NCBI GenBank assembly: GCA_900542255.1
Contig: UQMR01000002.1
Coordinates: 11,905 to 75,904, forward strand
Direction of reading: 5' to 3'
Source of the DNA: an uncultured Porphyromonadaceae bacterium
Lineage (GTDB): Bacteria; Bacteroidota; Bacteroidia; Bacteroidales; Barnesiellaceae_A
DNA: 64,000 bases
The notes below the pieces were generated by a model, which had not been told where the DNA came from, ran no database searches, and saw nothing but the letters and a program-made list of their open reading frames with translations. Every line of letters starts with the position of its first letter. Within the stretch, counting starts at the first letter, position 1. A program made the translations under genes and the position numbers. Shown in pieces: positions 47,044 through 56,610 of the stretch.

Positions 47044-47673
47044 ATGCAAGACACCTACCTCACCATAGAAGCTCCCGGCGAGGGCATATACAAAGAGAAG
47101 ATGAGCCGTTTTCTCTCCTTTGCCGTGCCGGTAGTTTCTGTCGATGAGGCGCTTGCATACGTAGAACAGTATCGCAAGGAGTATTACGATGCCCGCCACG
47201 TGTGTTGGGCTTATATGATAGGCGCCGACCGCAAATGTTTCCGCTCAAACGATAACGGTGAGCCCTCGGGGACCGCCGGGAAACCTATTTTAGGGCAAAT
47301 CAACTCGGCCAACCTCACAGATATACTCATTGTTGTGGTGCGCTACTTCGGCGGTATTAAGTTGGGGACGGGAGGCCTTATCGTTGCATATCGTACTGCG
47401 GCATCAGAGGCGATAGCGGCATGTAACATAGTAGAGCGGCTTATCGAGGATTGCGTGAAGATACACTTCGAGTATCCGCTCATGAACGAGGTGATGCGTA
47501 TCGTCAAGGAAGAGCAGGCTGCTGTCGTGGCACAATCGTTCGAGATGGATTGTGAGATGACTCTCAGGCTGCGGCGTATGGCGATGCCCCGTTTGCGCGA
47601 GCGGCTCGAAAATCTGCGCGGCGTGGCAATACTCCCCGACGACGATGGCAGCGACATGGATACAGAGGCATAA
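47044..47673 (+). CDS. yigZ: YigZ/IMPACT family protein
   Basis: A 209-residue two-domain protein. The UPF0029 domain (1-130) carries the DNGEPSGTAGKPIL and YFGGIKLGTGGLIVAY motifs; a DUF1949 ferredoxin-like domain follows. Family members may act in translation regulation, but the bacterial role is unclear. It lies 1 bp after ribBA and is surely co-transcribed. The acidic tail (DDDGSDMDTE) is normal. Confidence 0.9.
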   Translation: MQDTYLTIEAPGEGIYKEKMSRFLSFAVPVVSVDEALAYVEQYRKEYYDARHVCWAYMIGADRKCFRSNDNGEPSGTAGKPILGQINSANLTDILIVVVRYFGGIKLGTGGLIVAYRTAASEAIAACNIVERLIEDCVKIHFEYPLMNEVMRIVKEEQAAVVAQSFEMDCEMTLRLRRMAMPRLRERLENLRGVAILPDDDGSDMDTEA

Positions 47674-47714
47674 TTACGCTGTTTCCCCTGCGGGGGTGTA
47701 GTCCGCAGACGTTT

Positions 47715-48419
47715 TTATAAGATATGTGCTACCTCGGCAAGCGAGTGTATGACATGTTGTGGCGCATTGCCGGTATATCCCTTCCCGTAGCGGTCAAAGT
47801 AGATTTGTCCCCATCCGGCGTGGGCGGCACCCATGATGTCGGCATCGTAGTTGTCGCCTATCATCAAGGTCGTTTCGGCCTTGCCGTCGGTGACCTCCAA
47901 AGCATAATCGAAAATACGGCGGTCGGGTTTGGTGATGCCGATTTCGTCAGAGAGAACGATGCGCGAGAAGAATTGCGCCACCTTTCCGGCTTCCAGCTTG
48001 CGCGCCTGTACCTCGGCAAAGCCATTGCTCAGGATATAGAGTTTGTAACCTTTCTCATGCAGGTCGCTTAGCATCTCACAGGCATGCGGTATAAGCCGGG
48101 TTTGCTGCGATAATATATCTAAATAGCGTTTGTTGATTTGAGCGGCAAGGGAGTCTCCTTTATCGACATACCCGTATGTGCGCAGCGGATATGCAAATCG
48201 CTCTATGATAAGGTATTCGCGCGCTATCTTCCCGTGGTGATACAAATCCCACAGCTCGGCGTTTTTGCTGTAATAGAGTTGGCTGAAAAGGTCGTAGTCG
48301 GCAAAAATCGTGTGCAGGTGCAACTCCTCGAAGGTTTTTGCCAACGCTACATGCGAGTTGGCATTGAAGTCCCATATCGTGTCGTCGAGATCGATAAAAA
48401 TATGGCTGTATTCTTTCAT
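47715..48419 (-). CDS. YjjG-like noncanonical nucleotide/pyrimidine 5'-nucleotidase (HAD family)
   Basis: A 234-residue HAD enzyme with motif I IDLDDTIWDF, motif II LSNGF, a lysine in GITKPDR and motif IV MIGDNYDADIMGA. The long helical cap and the DLDDTIWDF form match the YjjG subgroup, which dephosphorylates noncanonical nucleotides. It is convergent with yigZ. The start at 48419 is favoured over one 33 bp upstream. Confidence 0.85.
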   Translation of the reverse strand: MKEYSHIFIDLDDTIWDFNANSHVALAKTFEELHLHTIFADYDLFSQLYYSKNAELWDLYHHGKIAREYLIIERFAYPLRTYGYVDKGDSLAAQINKRYLDILSQQTRLIPHACEMLSDLHEKGYKLYILSNGFAEVQARKLEAGKVAQFFSRIVLSDEIGITKPDRRIFDYALEVTDGKAETTLMIGDNYDADIMGAAHAGWGQIYFDRYGKGYTGNAPQHVIHSLAEVAHIL

Positions 48420-48518
48420 AACGGGTGCAAAGATAGTGCAATGCGGGAGCAAAAGGAAGCAGAATGCAGCCTAAAATCATTTCGTCGGGTCTCGCCGATA
48501 TAAAGGGGGGCGGCCGCT

Positions 48519-49391
48519 CTATCGCTCCCTGTACTGCATGGGCGACATGCCGGTATTACGCTTGAAAAACTTGGAGAATGATGCGATGTCGGCAAAATGG
48601 AGTTCGTCGGCAATCTGTTGTATTTGCGTATCTTCCTTTGAAATCAGGCTGATAGCCTCAATGGTAAGTTCTTCGCTGATGATTTTGTAGAGGGTCTTCC
48701 CGGTAGTGCTTTTGACGACCCGCCCGAGGTGCTTGGGCGAGAGGTTCAGCTGCGAGGCGTAGAAGTCTATTTCGTGTTGTTCCTTGCAGTTTTTGCGTAC
48801 GAGGTCTATGAAGCGGAACGTGATAATATCTTGCTTGCGCAAGTAGTAATTGTTGTCGTGAAGAATAACCTGCTTGTTGAATATATTGCCTATCTCGTAC
48901 ATGAAATTGAGAAATAGGTTGTTGGCAATCTCCTTGAAGAAGATGTGACTCTTACGGGCAATGTGCGACTGCAAGATAGAGAGGTTGAGCCTTAGCGCAT
49001 TCGCGTCGGTCGGCGTAAGCTGCAATGCCGGTTTGAACGAAACGCGGTAGAAGTAAGTGCGTGGCAGCAGTCGGATGTTTTGGATGGTATCGCGCAGGAA
49101 TTCGTTATTGGCAAAGAGACAGTAGAAAGAGAGGTCGGCAGAGGCATCTATAAAACGAAATGTCTTGTCATTGGTAATATCTATAAAGGTGTTTTGCTTG
49201 AATGTATATTCTTTATGATTGATAGATAATGTGATATTTCCTTTTATAATCAGCAGGAATGCGTGCATGCCCGCGATGGTTATGTTGGTAAACGGGGCTA
49301 TGTCGCATCCGTTATATACGATTAATTGCTGGGAAATTTGTATTTTTGCATCAAATAACGCGAAAAGTTGCTGGAAAGAAGTTTGTTTCAT
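48519..49391 (-). CDS. AraC-family transcriptional regulator
   Basis: A 290-residue regulator with an N-terminal cupin-like sensor domain (about 20-130) and a C-terminal double HTH (KHLGRVVKSTTGKTLYKII, then IQQIADELHFADIASFSKFFKRNTGMSPMQYR). It is divergent from, and 176 bp away from, the RND efflux operon, so it is probably its regulator. Two direct repeats with a 22-bp period lie between them. Confidence 0.92.
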   Translation of the reverse strand: MKQTSFQQLFALFDAKIQISQQLIVYNGCDIAPFTNITIAGMHAFLLIIKGNITLSINHKEYTFKQNTFIDITNDKTFRFIDASADLSFYCLFANNEFLRDTIQNIRLLPRTYFYRVSFKPALQLTPTDANALRLNLSILQSHIARKSHIFFKEIANNLFLNFMYEIGNIFNKQVILHDNNYYLRKQDIITFRFIDLVRKNCKEQHEIDFYASQLNLSPKHLGRVVKSTTGKTLYKIISEELTIEAISLISKEDTQIQQIADELHFADIASFSKFFKRNTGMSPMQYRER

Positions 49392-49442
49392 TTCGAGGTC
49401 TGTTTTTAGGGTTTGATATGTCTCTCTTAGACAACAAAACGG

Positions 49443-49476
49443 GTGAAATGATTAATTATGATATGTGAAATAATCA
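49443..49476. promoter_or_regulatory. Direct repeats, possible AraC-type binding site
   Basis: GTGAAATGATTA (49443-49454) and GTGAAATAATCA (49465-49476) differ at two bases and repeat every 22 bp, about two helical turns, as expected for a dimer of an AraC-type regulator. A TTTG at 49520 and TATTTTG at 49541-49547 give an imperfect promoter for the efflux operon, short in spacing. Confidence 0.45.
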
Positions 49477-49567
49477 AAAATGTCTTTTTGGGCAAAATGT
49501 ATGCGCCGTTAATGCAAAATTTGAATAAGAAAAAAGCGTTTATTTTGCGTGTTAAAAAAATAGGATT

Positions 49568-50671
49568 ATGAAGTTAAAAGAGTTAATTGTATTATCGGCT
49601 TGTTTATTGCTCTTTGCCGGCTGTAAACAGGAAACGAGACAAGTTGAAGGTAGTGGGTATAAATTGATGGAGTTGAAAACATCAGACAGAGAGTTGTCGG
49701 TGAAATATTCCACTACATTGCAAGGTAGACAAGATGTTGAAATCAGACCGCAGGTAGGCGGTACCATTACGCAAGTATTGGTGAAAGAGGGTGCCAAGGT
49801 GCGCAAGGGACAAACACTGTTTGTAATCGACCCGGTGCCTTATGAGGCAGCTTTGCAGACGGCAAAAGCCGCAGTAGCTACGGCCGAAGCCAACGTGGCG
49901 ACAGCCGAGCTTAATCTCGAAGGACGTCAGCAACTTTATGACCAACAAGTCATCTCGGACTTTGAGCTGCGTACTTCTCAAAATAATCTCCGTACCGCCG
50001 AGGCTGCTTTGGCGCAAGCACAGGCAGAGGAAGTAAATGCTGCCAACAGCCTTTCTTATACACAAGTGACAAGCCCTGTCGACGGCGTTGCCGGTATCAC
50101 GTCATACCGTGTAGGTGCATTGGTAAGTTCATCTATTGCCGACCCCTTGGTCAATGTATCTGACAACTCGGTCGTGTATGCCTATTTCTCTATGGGTGAG
50201 AAACAAGTGCTCTCTCTTACCCGCCAATATGGCTCGTTGCAGAACGCACTCGATTCGATGCCTGCCGTTGAGTTGCAGCTCAACGATGGCTCGCTCTATG
50301 GAACGAAAGGTAAAATCGATGTTATCAGCGGTATTGTCGACAAGCAAACGGGAGCTGTGAGCCTCCGTGCCATATTCGACAACAAGGACGGACGCCTTAT
50401 GAGCGGCGGCTCGGCCAATGTAATCATACCTTATGAAAAGAAAGATTGCATCGTCATTCCCCAGGAAGCTACTTTTGAGATACAAGACAAGATTTATGCC
50501 TACAAGGTTGTCGATGGCAAGGCCGAGTCGGTGCTGTTGACAGTCTTCGAAATCAACGACGGACGTGAATATATCGTAGAAAGCGGTTTGGCAGTAGGCG
50601 ATGTGATTGTTGCCGAGGGCGCAGGCTTGTTGAGAGAAGGCACGGTAGTTTCTAACCAAGCAGCTGAATAA
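49568..50671 (+). CDS. RND efflux periplasmic adaptor (AcrA/MexA-like lipoprotein)
   Basis: A 367-residue membrane fusion protein with lipobox LFAGC (Cys19), a lipoyl domain (QGRQDVEIRPQVGGTITQVLVKEG), an alpha-hairpin (about residues 90-150) and barrel domains ending in DVIVAEGAGLLREG. It connects the RND pump encoded 2 bp downstream to the outer-membrane channel. The order adaptor-pump-channel is the standard tripartite operon. Confidence 0.94.
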   Translation: MKLKELIVLSACLLLFAGCKQETRQVEGSGYKLMELKTSDRELSVKYSTTLQGRQDVEIRPQVGGTITQVLVKEGAKVRKGQTLFVIDPVPYEAALQTAKAAVATAEANVATAELNLEGRQQLYDQQVISDFELRTSQNNLRTAEAALAQAQAEEVNAANSLSYTQVTSPVDGVAGITSYRVGALVSSSIADPLVNVSDNSVVYAYFSMGEKQVLSLTRQYGSLQNALDSMPAVELQLNDGSLYGTKGKIDVISGIVDKQTGAVSLRAIFDNKDGRLMSGGSANVIIPYEKKDCIVIPQEATFEIQDKIYAYKVVDGKAESVLLTVFEINDGREYIVESGLAVGDVIVAEGAGLLREGTVVSNQAAE

Positions 50672-50673
50672 GT

Positions 50674-53600
50674 ATGAATCTGAAAACATTTATAGACCGT
50701 CCTATATTGTCGATGGTCATCTCGGCCGTAATTCTTATGGTCGGTTTGATAGGTCTTTTTTCGCTCCCGATAGAACAATATCCCGATATTGCGCCGCCTA
50801 CCATCAGTGTGTCGACTTCATACGCCGGCGCCAATGCCGAGACTGTGCAGAAATCGGTTATCGTGCCGTTGGAAGAGGCCATCAACGGTGTGGAGAACAT
50901 GACATACATGACCTCTAACGCTACCAATACGGGTAGTGCACGTATCACGGTATATTTCGAGCAAGGTTCCGACCCCGATATGGCTGCCGTGAATGTGCAG
51001 AACCGTGTTTCTACGGCAACTTCGCTTTTGCCCGCCGAGGTAACGAGAGTGGGTGTGACCACGCAGAAACGTCAGACGAGTATGTTGAAGATTTTCGGAT
51101 TGTGCAGCCCCGACAGCACGTATGACGAGAACTTCCTCACCAACTATCTCTCTATCAACCTCCGTCCGCAAATCATGCGTATCGCCGGTGTGGGCGACGT
51201 GGAGGTGATGGGTGGCGACTATGCTATGCGTGTATGGCTCAAACCCGATGTGATGGCACAATACGGTTTGGAGCCCAGCGATGTGACGGCTGCTCTCTCT
51301 GACCAAAATATAGAGTCGTCGGCCGGTTCTATCGGCGAGGACTCGAAGAACGTATATCAATATACGTTGAAATATCGTGGCCGCTATGAGTTGCCCGAGG
51401 AGTTTGGCGAGATTGTTATCAAGTCATTTGACGATGGCCGTATATTGCGTCTCAAAGATGTTGCCGACATAGAGCTGGGGCGTGTGTCGTATGCTTATGC
51501 CGGTGGTATCAATGGTTGTCCCGGTGTGTCGTGTATGATATACCAGATAGCCGGTTCTAACGCCAACGAGATTATAGAAAATATAGACAAGTTCCTTGCC
51601 GAAAGCTCCAAGACACTGCCCAAAGGTATGGAAATTGTCGAGTTGATGAATACCAAAGACTTCCTCGATGCCTCTATCAATGAGGTTATCAAGACCCTTA
51701 TAGAGGCCATCATATTGGTGGTATTGGTCGTATATTTCTTCTTGCAGAATCCCCGTTCGACGCTTATACCTACCATAAGTATTTTCGTTTCGCTTATTGG
51801 TACGTTTGCTGCGCTCTATATTGCCGGATTTAGTATCAACTTGCTTACGCTTTTCGCTTTGGTGTTGGCCATCGGTACGATAGTCGATGATGCCATTATT
51901 GTGGTGGAAGCGGTGCAGGCAAGGTTCGATGCCGGATACCAGTCGCCATATAAGGCTACGGTCGATGCCATGAACGGTATCTCATCGGCTATCGTTACCT
52001 CTACGTTGGTATTCATGGCAGTGTTCGTTCCTGTGTCGTTTATGGGTGGTACGTCGGGTGTATTCTACACGCAATTCGGTATCACCATGGCCGTAGCCGT
52101 AGGTATTTCGGCTATCAATGCTCTTACCATGTCGCCGGCGTTATGTGCTTTGATATTGAAACCCAACGAGGTTGTCGAAGAGGGTAAGAAGCCCGAGTTC
52201 TCTACTCGTTTCCGTATGGCTTTCGATGCCGCATTCGGTAGAATATTGGAGAAATACAAGGCCGGTATTACCTATTTTATCCGTCACCGTTGGATTGCAG
52301 CCGGTCTTTTTGCAATTGCCTGCGTTGTACTGGTATTGCTGATGCGTTCGGCTAAGACAGGTCTTGTTCCCTCAGAAGATACGGGTGCCTTGTTCGTTTC
52401 TATCGATGCCGTTCCCGGTAGTACGCTGGCCGAGACCGATAAAATTATCGCAGAGGTAGAGCGCAGTATTGCAGACCTGCCGCAGATAAGGACTTACAAC
52501 AAGGTCGCAGGTTTCGGTATGGGTTCGGGTAACGGAGCATCGCATGGTATGTTCATTATCCGGTTGACCGATTGGAGCGAGCGTGAGGGTAAGGAGAATA
52601 GTGTAGAGGCCGTTACCAACATGATATACGAGCGTACGGCACATATCAAGAATGCCCAGTTGTTCGTCTTTGCGCCGCCTATGATTGCCGGTTATGGTAC
52701 GGGTAACAGTTTCGAGCTCTCTATCCAAGACCGTTCGGGTGGCGATATGGCTACTCTTTCGGAGATAACCAATAACTTCTTGCGTGAGCTCAACAAGCGC
52801 CCCGAGATACAACGTGCCTACACGGCATTCAGTAATAACTTCCCGCAATACCGTATCGATATAGATGCTGCCCAATGTATGCGTGCCGGCGTCTCTACCG
52901 AGCAGGTACTCTCGGTACTCACGGGATATTTCGGTAGTTCGTACGTATCGAACTTCAACCGTTTCTCGAAGCTCTACCGCGTTATCATACAAGCTCCGTC
53001 CGATTACCGCAAGGACTTGCAGTCACTCGATAATATATATGTAAAGGCAGCCGGAGGCATGGCTCCCGTGAGTCAGTTTGTCACGCTTACCAAGACCTAT
53101 GGTGCCGAGTCGCTGGCCCGTTTCAACATGTTCTCCTCTATCGGTGTCAACGGTATGCCTGCCGACGGTTACAGTTCGGGCGATGCCATCAATGCCATCA
53201 AGGAGGTAGCTGCCCAGACCTTACCTGTGGGATACGGCTACGAGTTTAGCGGTATGACGCGTGAGGAGGCCGAGATGGCAGGTTCCAATAGTACGGTGAT
53301 GATATATGCTGTGTGCGTATTGCTTATCTACCTTATCTTGTGTGCCCTCTACGAGAGCTTGTTTGTCCCGTTTGCCGTCATATTGTCGGTACCCTTCGGT
53401 TTGATGGGTAGCTTCTTGTTCGCCCGCTTCTGGGGTATCGAGAACAACATCTATCTGCAAACAGGTTTGATTATGTTGATAGGTCTGTTGTCGAAGACTG
53501 CCATTCTGCTCACCGAGTATGCTACCGAGGCACGCGAAAAAGGCATGTCGCTCACCGATGCGGCTATCGAGGCAGCCTCCGTACGTTTCCGTCCTATCCT

Positions 53601-53811
53601 GATGACGGTGCTTACGATGATATTCGGTATGTTGCCGCTGATGTTTGCCAGCGGAGTAGGTGCCAATGGTAACAACTCTCTTGGCGTAGGTGTTGTGGGC
53701 GGTTTGCTCATAGGCTCTCTTGCGTTGTTGTTTGTAACGCCGGCTTTCTTCATCGTATTCCAGTATATCGAAGAGAAAGTTATGGGTCAAAGAAAGGAGG
53801 ATAGAAAATGA
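50674..53811 (+). CDS. RND multidrug efflux pump (AcrB/MexB-like)
   Basis: A 1,045-residue inner-membrane transporter of full HAE1 length. The proton-relay acidic pair is present in LAIGTIVDDAIIVVEA and the lysine in GLLSKTAILLTEYATEAR; the N-terminus IDRPILSMVISAVILMVG and the FSLPIEQYPDI motif are typical. Twelve membrane helices and two large periplasmic loops are visible. It exports hydrophobic and amphipathic compounds. Its stop overlaps the channel gene (ATGA). Confidence 0.96.
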   Translation: MNLKTFIDRPILSMVISAVILMVGLIGLFSLPIEQYPDIAPPTISVSTSYAGANAETVQKSVIVPLEEAINGVENMTYMTSNATNTGSARITVYFEQGSDPDMAAVNVQNRVSTATSLLPAEVTRVGVTTQKRQTSMLKIFGLCSPDSTYDENFLTNYLSINLRPQIMRIAGVGDVEVMGGDYAMRVWLKPDVMAQYGLEPSDVTAALSDQNIESSAGSIGEDSKNVYQYTLKYRGRYELPEEFGEIVIKSFDDGRILRLKDVADIELGRVSYAYAGGINGCPGVSCMIYQIAGSNANEIIENIDKFLAESSKTLPKGMEIVELMNTKDFLDASINEVIKTLIEAIILVVLVVYFFLQNPRSTLIPTISIFVSLIGTFAALYIAGFSINLLTLFALVLAIGTIVDDAIIVVEAVQARFDAGYQSPYKATVDAMNGISSAIVTSTLVFMAVFVPVSFMGGTSGVFYTQFGITMAVAVGISAINALTMSPALCALILKPNEVVEEGKKPEFSTRFRMAFDAAFGRILEKYKAGITYFIRHRWIAAGLFAIACVVLVLLMRSAKTGLVPSEDTGALFVSIDAVPGSTLAETDKIIAEVERSIADLPQIRTYNKVAGFGMGSGNGASHGMFIIRLTDWSEREGKENSVEAVTNMIYERTAHIKNAQLFVFAPPMIAGYGTGNSFELSIQDRSGGDMATLSEITNNFLRELNKRPEIQRAYTAFSNNFPQYRIDIDAAQCMRAGVSTEQVLSVLTGYFGSSYVSNFNRFSKLYRVIIQAPSDYRKDLQSLDNIYVKAAGGMAPVSQFVTLTKTYGAESLARFNMFSSIGVNGMPADGYSSGDAINAIKEVAAQTLPVGYGYEFSGMTREEAEMAGSNSTVMIYAVCVLLIYLILCALYESLFVPFAVILSVPFGLMGSFLFARFWGIENNIYLQTGLIMLIGLLSKTAILLTEYATEAREKGMSLTDAAIEAASVRFRPILMTVLTMIFGMLPLMFASGVGANGNNSLGVGVVGGLLIGSLALLFVTPAFFIVFQYIEEKVMGQRKEDRK

Positions 53812-55187
53812 AAAAGATAATATTGTTCTCGACGCTCGTTCTGGCGTTGAATAGCTGCTCTATATATAAAAGTTACGAGCGTTCTGAGGAGATTTCGGCC
53901 GAGGGTATCTACCGTGATGTCGTTACCGATACCATAACCAACGATACGACCAACTTCGGTGACCTGCCGTGGCGCGAGCTCTTCCGCGACCCGCTCTTGC
54001 AAGGGCTTATCGAGGAGGGCTTGGCCAACAATGTCGACTTGCAGACTGCTATACTGCGTGTCGACCAGGCCTCGGCACAACTGCTCTCGGCCAAATTGTC
54101 CTATTTGCCTTCGCTGAGCCTTTCGCCTCAAATCTCTGTCACCGGCGACGATGGTACGGTGATAGCACAAAGTTACGAGGTGCCGGTCTCTGCAAGCTGG
54201 GAGATAGACCTTTTCGGAAATTTGCTCAATGCTCACCGGGGTGCCAAAGCCACGCTCTTGCAACAAGAGGCATATAAGCAAGCCGTGCAGTCATCCTTGG
54301 TAGCCTCTATTGCCAACAGCTACTACACCCTGCTTATGCTCGACCGCCAGATAGAGATTGCCGATGAGACGGTTGTTATATGGCGCGACCAAGTAAGAAC
54401 GCTTACCACCATGCAGGAGGTAGGTATGGCAACCTCGGCCGATGTGGCACAGGCTCGTGCAAGCTATGTATCGACCGAAGCTACACTCGTCGACCTGAAA
54501 CGCCAATGCCGCGAGACCGAGAATGCACTCTGCGTTTTGTTGGGCAAAGCCCCGCAGGCGATAGAGCGCGGCAGGCTCGAAGATCAACAGATGCCTGAGC
54601 AAGTGGAAGTAGGCGTGCCTGCATTGATGCTCTCGAATCGCCCCGATGTGATGCAAGCCGAAATGCAGCTGGCAAGCGCATATTACACGACCAACCGGGC
54701 ACGCTCGGCATTCTATCCGAAACTTACCCTTACGGGTAGCGCAGGATGGGTCGATGGTTTGGGACAAGTCGTTACAAACCCTGCGGGCTGGATACTTTCG
54801 GCTGTTGCCTCGTTGACGCAACCCATCTTCAACCGTGGGCAGCTCATATCTAACCTCCGTGTCTCTAAGGATGAGGAGCAGATAGCCTTGCTCAATTATA
54901 AGCAAGCTATTCTCGAAGCCGGTAAAGAGGTGAGCGATGCGCTGTATGCCGCCGAAACAGCCGACCGTATGCTGCAACTGCGCAGCCAGCAATGCGATGA
55001 GCTGGAAAAGGCAGCCAAGTCGTCCGAAGCCTTGTTCCGTGTGGGCGATGCCTCGTATCTTGAATTACTCACGGCGCGCCAGTCTTTATTGAGTGCACAG
55101 CTCAGCGAAGTAGCCGAGGCTGTGACCCGTATGCAGTCGGTCGTTACGCTCTATAATGCCTTGGGCGGCGGCCGTACCGACAATTAA
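53808..55187 (+). CDS. Outer-membrane efflux lipoprotein (OprM/NodT-like)
   Basis: A 459-residue TolC-superfamily lipoprotein with lipobox LNSC (Cys17). It contains the two OEP repeats (PWRELFRDPLLQGLIEEGLANN and NRPDVMQAEMQLASAYY) and the C-terminal GDASYLELLTARQSLL segment. It completes the tripartite pump. A hairpin with a T-run follows the stop. Confidence 0.94.
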   Translation: MKKIILFSTLVLALNSCSIYKSYERSEEISAEGIYRDVVTDTITNDTTNFGDLPWRELFRDPLLQGLIEEGLANNVDLQTAILRVDQASAQLLSAKLSYLPSLSLSPQISVTGDDGTVIAQSYEVPVSASWEIDLFGNLLNAHRGAKATLLQQEAYKQAVQSSLVASIANSYYTLLMLDRQIEIADETVVIWRDQVRTLTTMQEVGMATSADVAQARASYVSTEATLVDLKRQCRETENALCVLLGKAPQAIERGRLEDQQMPEQVEVGVPALMLSNRPDVMQAEMQLASAYYTTNRARSAFYPKLTLTGSAGWVDGLGQVVTNPAGWILSAVASLTQPIFNRGQLISNLRVSKDEEQIALLNYKQAILEAGKEVSDALYAAETADRMLQLRSQQCDELEKAAKSSEALFRVGDASYLELLTARQSLLSAQLSEVAEAVTRMQSVVTLYNALGGGRTDN

Positions 55188-55208
55188 CTTTCTTCGTAGT
55201 TCCTATAA

Positions 55209-55251
55209 GGGCTGTGGCCGGACGGGCAAATCCGGTTGCAGCCCATTTTTT
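55209..55251 (+). terminator. Terminator of the RND operon
   Basis: GGGCTG...CCGGA pairs, with a few G-T wobbles, with TCCGG...CAGCCC (55209-55244), followed by ATTTTTTATG. Confidence 0.7.
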
Positions 55252-55310
55252 ATGCGGTTATCGAGGCGTGTCATAGACCGTTTTGCCGGTGCTGCATGAG
55301 TGTGACATAT

Positions 55311-55354
55311 AATAAAAACAAGGAGAAGGCCGCGGGTGAGCGGCCTTCTCCTTG
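55311..55354 (-). terminator. Terminator of ddh
   Basis: AAGGAGAAGGCCGC and GCGGCCTTCTCCTT form a 14-bp stem (55320-55353). On the minus strand it is followed by GTTTTTATTAT. Confidence 0.9.
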
Positions 55355-55400
55355 TTGCGTATGGCAGGTTCTCATTCTGCCTGCCGAGCAGATTTGTTAT

Positions 55401-56288
55401 TTATACCAAGTGGCGTACCCACTCTTCTCGCTCGCCCGGCAGCAGGTCTATTACGGGTATCTCTATCATCGTATATGCTCCCGGTTGCTGGCGCATGGAG
55501 GCTCGGGCTGCGCCTACGAGTATCTGTGCTGTGAGAGCCGGGTTGTTGATAGACATGTTAAACTCGAAGCGTTGGTTCTGGGTCTTGCCCGAGACGCCTT
55601 TGCGCACCATGTTCACGCCGTGTCCCATATCTTTTACGTCATCGACGCAAGGCACCTCTATAACGTGCGTCTCGTCGCTGGCAAAATAGGGGTCGGCCTT
55701 GATTGCAGCCGCAACCTTGTCCAGCGAGTAGCCGTCGAGCAACTCTACATATACCATGCGGCGGTGTATGCCTGTGCCTAACGGGATGGTTACGGAGAGA
55801 GCCGCTTTCACACCCTCTATGGCCTTTACCGCTACGGTATGACCCATACTCATGCCGGGTCCGAAGTTGGTGTATGTTATGCCGTGGGGTGCACAGGCTT
55901 CCATAAGAGCCCGTACTACCGAGTCGGTACCCGGGTCCCAGCCGGCCGATATGATAGAAACCTTGCCGCACTCTTTGGCCTTGCGGTCGAGCGATTGCCG
56001 CAGAGCGACAATGCCGGTATGAATATCAAAACTGTCAACGGTGTTCATGCCGGCTTCGAGGGCTGCATAGGCATACTCTTCTACCCGGCGTGTGGGGGTG
56101 CATAGGATAGCCACATCGGCCTTGATGTGCGAAATGTCGGTAGTGATGGTATATCGGTTCAGATACTCGGGGCTGTCGCTGACCTGGCGGCGTACGATAC
56201 CTGCTACCTCAAAATCGGGAGCTGTCTCCAAGGCTTCGAGGACATGGCGTCCTATGTTGCCATATCCTACTATTACTGCTTTAATCAT
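55401..56288 (-). CDS. ddh: meso-Diaminopimelate dehydrogenase
   Basis: A 295-residue oxidoreductase with an N-terminal Rossmann motif (VIVGYGNIGRHVLEAL), the catalytic-domain segment SAGWDPGTDSV and GPGMSMGHTVAVKA. It makes meso-DAP from tetrahydrodipicolinate in one step, serving lysine and peptidoglycan synthesis. It is monocistronic, with a promoter and terminator of its own. Length is somewhat short of the 320-residue enzymes from Gram-positives but normal for Bacteroidota. Confidence 0.93.
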   Translation of the reverse strand: MIKAVIVGYGNIGRHVLEALETAPDFEVAGIVRRQVSDSPEYLNRYTITTDISHIKADVAILCTPTRRVEEYAYAALEAGMNTVDSFDIHTGIVALRQSLDRKAKECGKVSIISAGWDPGTDSVVRALMEACAPHGITYTNFGPGMSMGHTVAVKAIEGVKAALSVTIPLGTGIHRRMVYVELLDGYSLDKVAAAIKADPYFASDETHVIEVPCVDDVKDMGHGVNMVRKGVSGKTQNQRFEFNMSINNPALTAQILVGAARASMRQQPGAYTMIEIPVIDLLPGEREEWVRHLV

Positions 56289-56332
56289 GATGATGTCGTT
56301 GATTATATAAATAATAACAATGTTTCATGCCG

Positions 56333-56363
56333 TAAAGTTACTCCAAGCCGCCGATACTTGCAA
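56333..56363 (-). promoter_or_regulatory. Promoter of ddh
   Basis: On the minus strand TTG (56363-56361), 20 bp spacer, TAACTTTA, one base from TAnnTTTG. The rest of the 322-bp gap to nqrA contains TAATTTCG (56566-56573), a one-mismatch -7 candidate for the nqr operon. Confidence 0.55.
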
Positions 56364-56610
56364 TAGCGTGCCCTCCGTTTTTGGGGTAGGCTCTCTTGAC
56401 GTGGCGGGCCGGTATCAGTGTCGCTCTGTGCTCTGAGGTGCGACCGCCCTTTATAGTAGTTAAATATGATAAGTCGGCATAGCAAACTGCCTATTGTTTG
56501 TTATTATATCGTGAATATATCGTCCGATTGGATGATATGGACGGTCCATTACAGAAAAATTTATGTAATTTCGTGCCGGAAAAATGTTCCTCTAAATATA
56601 CTCTTTGAAT

